From positions 1 through 64,000 of the forward strand of contig WSYH01001920.1 in assembly GCA_036426205.1 (NCBI GenBank): 64,000 bases of DNA, in the 5' to 3' direction. This DNA comes from Ascaphus truei (lineage: Eukaryota > Chordata > Amphibia > Anura > Ascaphidae). The translations under genes and the position numbers were made by a program. Of this stretch, positions 60,895-64,000 are shown in pieces. Position 1 is the stretch's first letter; each line of letters begins with the position of its first letter. A model generated the notes under the pieces. The model ran no database searches and was not told the origin of the DNA. It saw only the letters and a program-made list of their open reading frames with translations.

Positions 60895-61300
60895 ATCCAA
60901 GATGGCGACTAGTTGCTTCTCTGCCAGACCTGCTCCTTGCTTCATGTGCGCATGCGCACGTGACGTAAAGGAACGGAGGCTTGGTTCTGTCAGGAGCGCA
61001 CATTTGGCAGTTAGTGGGCGGGGTCCTGTCTGACAGCAGGGCGGGGCTCCCCCCCGCTCGCCAACCAACCGGCGGGTCTGCAGACGTGTCCCGGGCACTC
61101 CCGAGCTCTGCCATTGGTCGGCGGGTTGCCGAACTTGATTGGTCGCTCTACCTCCAGCTCTGGCACCTGATTGGTCAACATCCTCTCTGGGAGGCGGTGC
61201 CCAAGCTGCGATTGGCTGGGAAGGAAAGGGGGCGGGTTCTCCACGTTTCCGGAGGGCGGAAGAAAGATCTGGAAGGTTCTAAGTGCGCCGGAGGCGGGGT
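60895..61300 (+). promoter_or_regulatory. DNAJB1: DNAJB1 heat-shock promoter
   Basis: CpG-rich. Motifs in order: CCAAGATGGCG (60897-60907, YY1-like), TGCGCATGCGCA (60947-60958, perfect NRF1), CACGTGACGTAA (60957-60968, E-box plus CRE-like), GC boxes (61016-61023, 61039-61047, about 61229), four inverted CCAAT boxes (ATTGG at 61113, 61138, 61170, 61211), and a heat-shock element AGAAAGATCTGGAAGGTTCT (61261-61280). No TATA box is seen. The arrangement fits a stress-inducible yet constitutively active Hsp40 gene (NF-Y plus HSF1). Transcription start inferred just after 61290. Confidence 0.85.
61236..61280 (+). promoter_or_regulatory. DNAJB1: Heat-shock element cluster
   Basis: Nine consecutive pentamers in register. 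GTTCT, TTTCC, AGAAA, GGAAG and GTTCT match nTTCn or nGAAn; GATCT and GGAGG are one base off; CCACG and GCGGA do not match. The last four form the core site bound by trimeric HSF1. Confidence 0.8.
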
Positions 61301-61578
61301 CCGGGGAGGCGCCGTGTACTGAGGTACGCACAGGGCGCTACAGAGAGGAATACAGGGGGTGGTATATAGTGCTGTATACACAGGGACGCACAGGGCGCTA
61401 CAGAGAGGGTAATACAGAGGAGTATATAGTGCTGTATATAGAGGTACGCACAGGGCGCTACAGAGAGGTGAATACAGGTAACACAGAGTGATACAGCGCT
61501 GTATACAGAGGAGGGATACGTACAGCGGGGCTGCAGTCAGTGCGGATACAGCAGGAGGCCAAGGCGTGTCCTATAATG
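61300..61578 (+). other. DNAJB1: Probable non-coding first exon of DNAJB1
   Basis: Runs from the inferred start region to the donor ATAATG/GTAAGTATC at 61578/61579. The matching acceptor is TTTACTTGCACAG before 62442. It contains about three copies of a 60-65-bp unit (GTACGCACAGGGCGCTACAG) at 61321-61490. Whether it is spliced as proposed is inferred from the splice sites alone. Confidence 0.5.
61321..61490. repeat. Tandem repeat in the DNAJB1 5' UTR
   Basis: Three imperfect copies of ACGCACAGGGCGCTACAGAG...AATACAG...TATAGTGCTGTATA, at about 60-65 bp per unit, just downstream of the promoter. Confidence 0.85.
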
Positions 61579-61761
61579 GTAAGTATCTATGTTGGTATAT
61601 AGCTGTATGTGTTGGATGTGTATATACTATATTATTATATTCACAGTGCTTCTCCGTGTAGGGAGCATGCAGCTAGTGAAAACATTGGCCTTTATATATA
61701 TAAAAAATATGTTTGAATGTAAATGTGTATCTGTATTAAATGTGTAGTGTATACAGGGAGG

Positions 61762-61778
61762 AAGTGTGTGTGTGTGTG

Positions 61779-61847
<69 letters not shown>

Positions 61848-61852
61848 ATATG
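61762..61852. repeat. (TG)n microsatellite in the DNAJB1 5' intron
   Basis: A long TG run with TATATA ends, between the proposed non-coding exon and the first coding exon. Confidence 0.93.
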
Positions 61853-62450
61853 TACGTTACCATCCTGCAAAACAGCAGAGAGAGGCAGCACTCAGAGGTA
61901 ATTCAGCAAAACAATGTCTCTCTTTGCTGCTCCGCTGCCCTGCTGGCTGGTAACGTGCTCTTTACATTATTTATGGGACTAGTACCAGGCCTTTCTGGAT
62001 ATCTACATTGGAGTGCTTGCTGCTTTTTTACATATAGATATCTGCAGATTGGTAAATATATGGATGTAACAAGTATTTAGTGTGTTTGTGTTTACATTTA
62101 GTGTGCTGTAGATCTACATACCTGTTTAGCACTGTATTTATTGTGTGATATATATATATATATATATGTGTATATATATCATATGTAATCATATGTAATC
62201 TCAGAATTCATACTGTGTGTGTGTGTACCAGAATGGGTGCTACTATCAAAGTACCACACAAGTACTGTATGTAAAAAATAAAGATATGCACACCAACATT
62301 GACTATGTTTTGGGTACCCTCTGCAGCCCTTCTCTATAACTATCTCTATCCTTGCACACTCATAACTGTCTCTCTGCGGTGTGGCGTGCGGGGACCGAGG
62401 CATCTCGCGTGTCTTACATATATCCATATTTACTTGCACAGCCCAGCAGC

Positions 62451-62661
62451 ATGGGGAAGGATTACTACAAGGTCTTGGGCCTGGCGCGGGGGGCGGCGGA
62501 GGAGGATATTAAGAAGGCGTACCGAAAGCAAGCACTGAAATATCACCCTGACAAGAACAAGGACCCCGGAGCGGAGGACCGCTTCAAGGAGATCGCCGAG
62601 GCCTACGATGTGCTGAGCGACCCCAAGAAGCGGGAGATATTCGACAAATACGGAGAAGAGG
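62451..62661 (+). CDS. DNAJB1: DNAJB1 (HSP40), first coding exon, J domain, partial
   Basis: Starts [19 protein letters not shown]; carries the J-domain signature [20 protein letters not shown] with HPD at residues 32-34, which stimulates Hsp70 ATPase activity; ends [10 protein letters not shown] at the donor GAGG/GTACGT (62661/62662). The LGLARGA segment and the intron after GEEG fit DNAJB1 better than DNAJB4 or DNAJB5. The protein acts in cytosol and nucleus as an Hsp70 co-chaperone. The glycine/phenylalanine linker and C-terminal substrate-binding domains lie beyond the window. ATG at 62451 chosen for the family's exact N-terminus. The upstream heat-shock promoter supports the call. Confidence 0.95.
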
Positions 62662-64000
62662 GTACGTATATATCACTATCTCTAGCACTGTGTAACGTTT
62701 ATAGTCTTATAGGGAGTGTACAGACCTTAGGTGGCCGAGTACGGAGAGATCTTAACGTAGTGGTGGGCAAGATGATATACACCCTTAAGTTCTCATATAT
62801 AGGATGTGGGGTGGAGAGAGTAATATAAGAGGTTTGTACCTTTTTTCTGCCTTTTTCTCCCTGGGTCACGGGCAAGGATGTTGCATCCGAGAGTAGGACC
62901 TTCTCTCTGTCCATGTCTAGATACCGGATTGACGCAGGGGGTCTCCGGAGCTGAACGGTGTTAATTTTCGGCCCCTGGGACCCCCTGTGCTTCGGAGTTT
63001 TTTTTCAGCGCACGGTCATTGAGCCACTGACCGGGAGAACTCGTGATCCGTGGCAGCTAATGTCCCCACTCCCTCTGCTCCTGGGAAGAGAGGGCAGCTG
63101 GGGCAGGTCATGGCAGGCACCCCCAAAGTGTGGGGAGGAAGGTGCGTGTGTATATGGGAGCTTGTTAGAGAGATGCACACACGCAAATGAATGGTAGGAA
63201 GAGACTGCGCCTGTAAGAATCCTGTGTGCAATGCTGCGTCCCGCGCGCTATATTGTAATGGTGAAGCACTTTGCGTCCCATTGGGAGAAGAGCACAATAT
63301 GAAATAAAGGTTCTTTATTAATGGTGGAGGACAAAGCCTCTGTTTGTTCTCATTTGAATACCTTTCGTGCCACCAACTCCCACAGCGATGGGGAGTTGAA
63401 GGCGCCAGTGAGGACGTGGCAACAATGTGTAACCGGTTCTAGACGTTCTCATTTAATTGCTCCTATAAGTCTCTGGCTGTTGGCAACGTGGTTTTTGCCA
63501 TTTTTGTGTGCGATGCTCTGCTGGGAGACTGCCGAGTGACGCGACGCTCTGCATTGTGCTTACAGAGCGACTGTCTGGGTTTCTCCTTTTTTAGAGCGAA
63601 GCTCTGTGTCGTGTTTAGTCGCGTCTCGGTACACACACAATGCTCTGCAGGGTTTGCAGGCTCTGTCCTGTCTGAGCTGTTGGTATTCCTGCAAATCAGG
63701 ACATGTTTCATCTCTGCCGTCCAACACTATGCTCTCTTCCTGCTCTCTCACTCCTGTACCGCTCCCTGCCTGGGCTGCTGACTTGTCTCCCCTCTGTACA
63801 AGCCTTCGCCTTCTCCACTCCTCCTTTTTTAACTCCTCTGCCTCCTCACCAACACCATTCTTACCCTGCCTCTTCTCCCCCTCCCCGGGCCTATCTGCAA
63901 TGCGGGGTCCGTTCAGGGCTACTGGCCCTACACAGCGCTGTTGGGGGGGACACCCATGTGGTGATTACCGGAAGGTGGGACTTAACTTGCATTTTGGAAC
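62662..64000 (+). other. DNAJB1: First coding-region intron of DNAJB1 to the window edge
   Basis: No further DNAJB1 exon was found: no glycine-rich linker or C-terminal domain coding segment. A short LINE/SINE-like tail lies near 63225-63320 (GCACTTTGCGTCCCATTGGG, then GAAATAAAGG). Short open frames have no family similarity. Confidence 0.6.

Noticed and set aside
62451..62661. DNAJC24, the J-protein gene next to DCDC1 in mammals
   Set aside because: The N-terminus [15 protein letters not shown] and the exon end after GEEG are those of class B Hsp40 (DNAJB1), with a heat-shock promoter.
1..64000. tRNA, rRNA or CRISPR arrays
   Set aside because: Tandem arrays have no unique spacers, and no cloverleaf with A and B boxes or rRNA core sequence was seen by eye. 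A tRNAscan or Rfam run would be decisive.

Overview
This is vertebrate nuclear DNA, most likely from an anuran amphibian. The evidence is split exons with GT/AG boundaries and vertebrate gene families, embedded in a dense, frog-like repeat population: L2 and CR1 LINEs, a Penelope-like element, a Gmr1-type gypsy element, hAT and TTAA-flanked MITEs, and many micro- and minisatellites. I see no bacterial genes, CRISPR arrays, rRNAs or tRNAs. The species cannot be named from sequence alone.

Two host genes are supported. (1) DCDC1 (doublecortin domain containing 1), + strand: ten consecutive internal coding exons between 21330 and 44099. All splice phases match and there are no stops, giving about 478 residues. 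They encode a linker with a QW-containing segment, one complete doublecortin domain and a ricin-B-like beta-trefoil segment. Earlier exons must lie left of the window or go unrecognised in 1-21329; the following exons were not found. (2) DNAJB1 (HSP40), + strand: a CpG-rich promoter at about 60895-61300 with an NRF1 palindrome, four inverted CCAAT boxes and an in-register heat-shock element, a probable non-coding first exon, and the first coding exon (62451-62661, J domain with HPD). The gene continues past the right edge.

Layout. 1-21 kb: intergenic or intronic DNA with a promoter-like CpG-rich patch (400-610), a 51-bp tandem array split by an L2 insertion, a CR1 remnant, MITEs, a 2.9-kb TA-flanked TIR element full of GC-rich repeats (12.1-15.0 kb), and a repeat-poor segment (16.1-18.4 kb) that could be conserved non-coding DNA. 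21-44 kb: the DCDC1 exons. The 14.9-kb intron 23830-38697 holds an 8.3-kb palindrome (24117-32392), a gag-only LTR element with a double zinc knuckle (31859-35232, minus) and a 1.3-kb direct tandem duplication (about 34955-37573). 44.5-51.9 kb: an L2 LINE interrupted by a Gmr1-like gypsy element whose integrase precedes its reverse transcriptase. 52-56 kb: a Penelope-like element (GIY-YIG) with inverted flanks, one flank split by an LTR element with an exact 5-bp target duplication. 57-60.8 kb: minisatellites, one split by a hAT element with an exact 8-bp duplication. 61-64 kb: the 5' end of DNAJB1.

The strongest non-gene signals are three hammerhead-ribozyme-like motifs (40.9, 52.0 and 54.4 kb), the giant palindrome, the Gmr1 domain order, and the DCDC1-DNAJB1 juxtaposition, which differs from human gene order. 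Indel-rich minisatellite arms, the palindrome and the nearby direct duplication also raise the possibility of long-read assembly errors at 24-37.6 kb.
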